This document shows positions 63,978 through 64,000 of a stretch of DNA of 64,000 nucleotides, in pieces. Source of the DNA: an uncultured Acidobacteriota bacterium (GTDB taxonomy: Bacteria > Acidobacteriota > Blastocatellia > Pyrinomonadales > Pyrinomonadaceae); NCBI GenBank assembly GCA_937873515.1, contig CALMYB010000007.1, positions 283,954 to 347,953 on the forward strand, read 5' to 3'. The notes beneath the pieces are model-generated. The model saw only the letters and a program-made list of their open reading frames with translations, made no database searches and was not told the origin of the DNA. The number at the start of each line of letters is the position of its first letter. Position 1 is the stretch's first letter. A program made the position numbers and the translations under genes.

Positions 63978-64000
63978 GTGAATGGTGAGTGGTGAACGGT
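63978..64000 (+). repeat. 7-bp GTGARTG-type tandem repeat cut by the window edge
   Basis: GTGAATG, GTGAGTG, GTGAACG, then GT at the edge. No gene is seen between 63911 and the end. Confidence 0.7.

Overview
The window looks like a chromosomal segment of an Acidobacteriota bacterium of the Blastocatellia (subdivision 4, Pyrinomonadaceae-like) type. This is an inference from protein style: secreted proteins ending in FG-GAP/VCBS repeats of the form DxDGDGxxDxAVxRPSxGxWY, carboxypeptidase-regulatory/TonB receptors, a PilMNOPQ cluster without lipoprotein-type PilP, and a Tes/Mss-like radical SAM protein. No rRNA, phage or CRISPR array is visible. One tRNA (Pro, CGG) is present.

Layout. 0-3.3 kb: the end of an unknown gene overlapping an AbiEii-type nucleotidyltransferase, then a secreted serine hydrolase and a GNAT acetyltransferase. 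3.4-11.5 kb: a reductive pyrimidine catabolism island (NCS1 permease, diheme cytochrome, beta-ureidopropionase-like nitrilase, RidA, PreT, PreA). PreT and PreA are separated by a decayed BrnT/BrnA pair and by a GxxExxY pseudogene bracketed by 30-bp inverted repeats. 11.6-14.2 kb: a GH9 glycosidase fused to a NodB-like domain. 15-20 kb: pilMNOPQ with a plausible promoter and terminator. 20-36 kb: four minus-strand secreted proteins with FG-GAP repeats, including two M36 metallopeptidases identical over about 4 kb but diverged in their C-terminal P domains, and a third M36 paralogue.

36-48 kb: housekeeping genes. These are a DinG/XPD-like helicase and queD, tRNA-Pro, a surE-pcm-dedA operon, rpsU, a large HEAT-like exported protein, and a phosphohexomutase with an FtsB-like protein. 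48-58 kb: the Tes/Mss-like radical SAM enzyme, a TonB-dependent receptor, and an apparent operon of a 47-residue membrane microprotein, an SSS symporter and a secreted PIG-L deacetylase. 58-64 kb: an ArgH-family lyase convergent with cysS, then an ECF sigma factor, a zinc anti-sigma factor and a DUF4097-like exported protein.

The window is rich in short dispersed repeats: 9-bp GCACGAAAT tandems at three loci, CCGCAGAT/ATCTGCGG inverted elements, CACAGAG elements, and a 26-bp inverted-repeat element that reaches into a coding region. The observations I rate highest are the GxxExxY gene inside inverted repeats, the sharply bounded M36 twin with a shared upstream palindrome, the Tes/Mss homologue, and the microprotein-symporter-deacetylase unit. 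All function calls come from reading motifs by eye; no database search was run.
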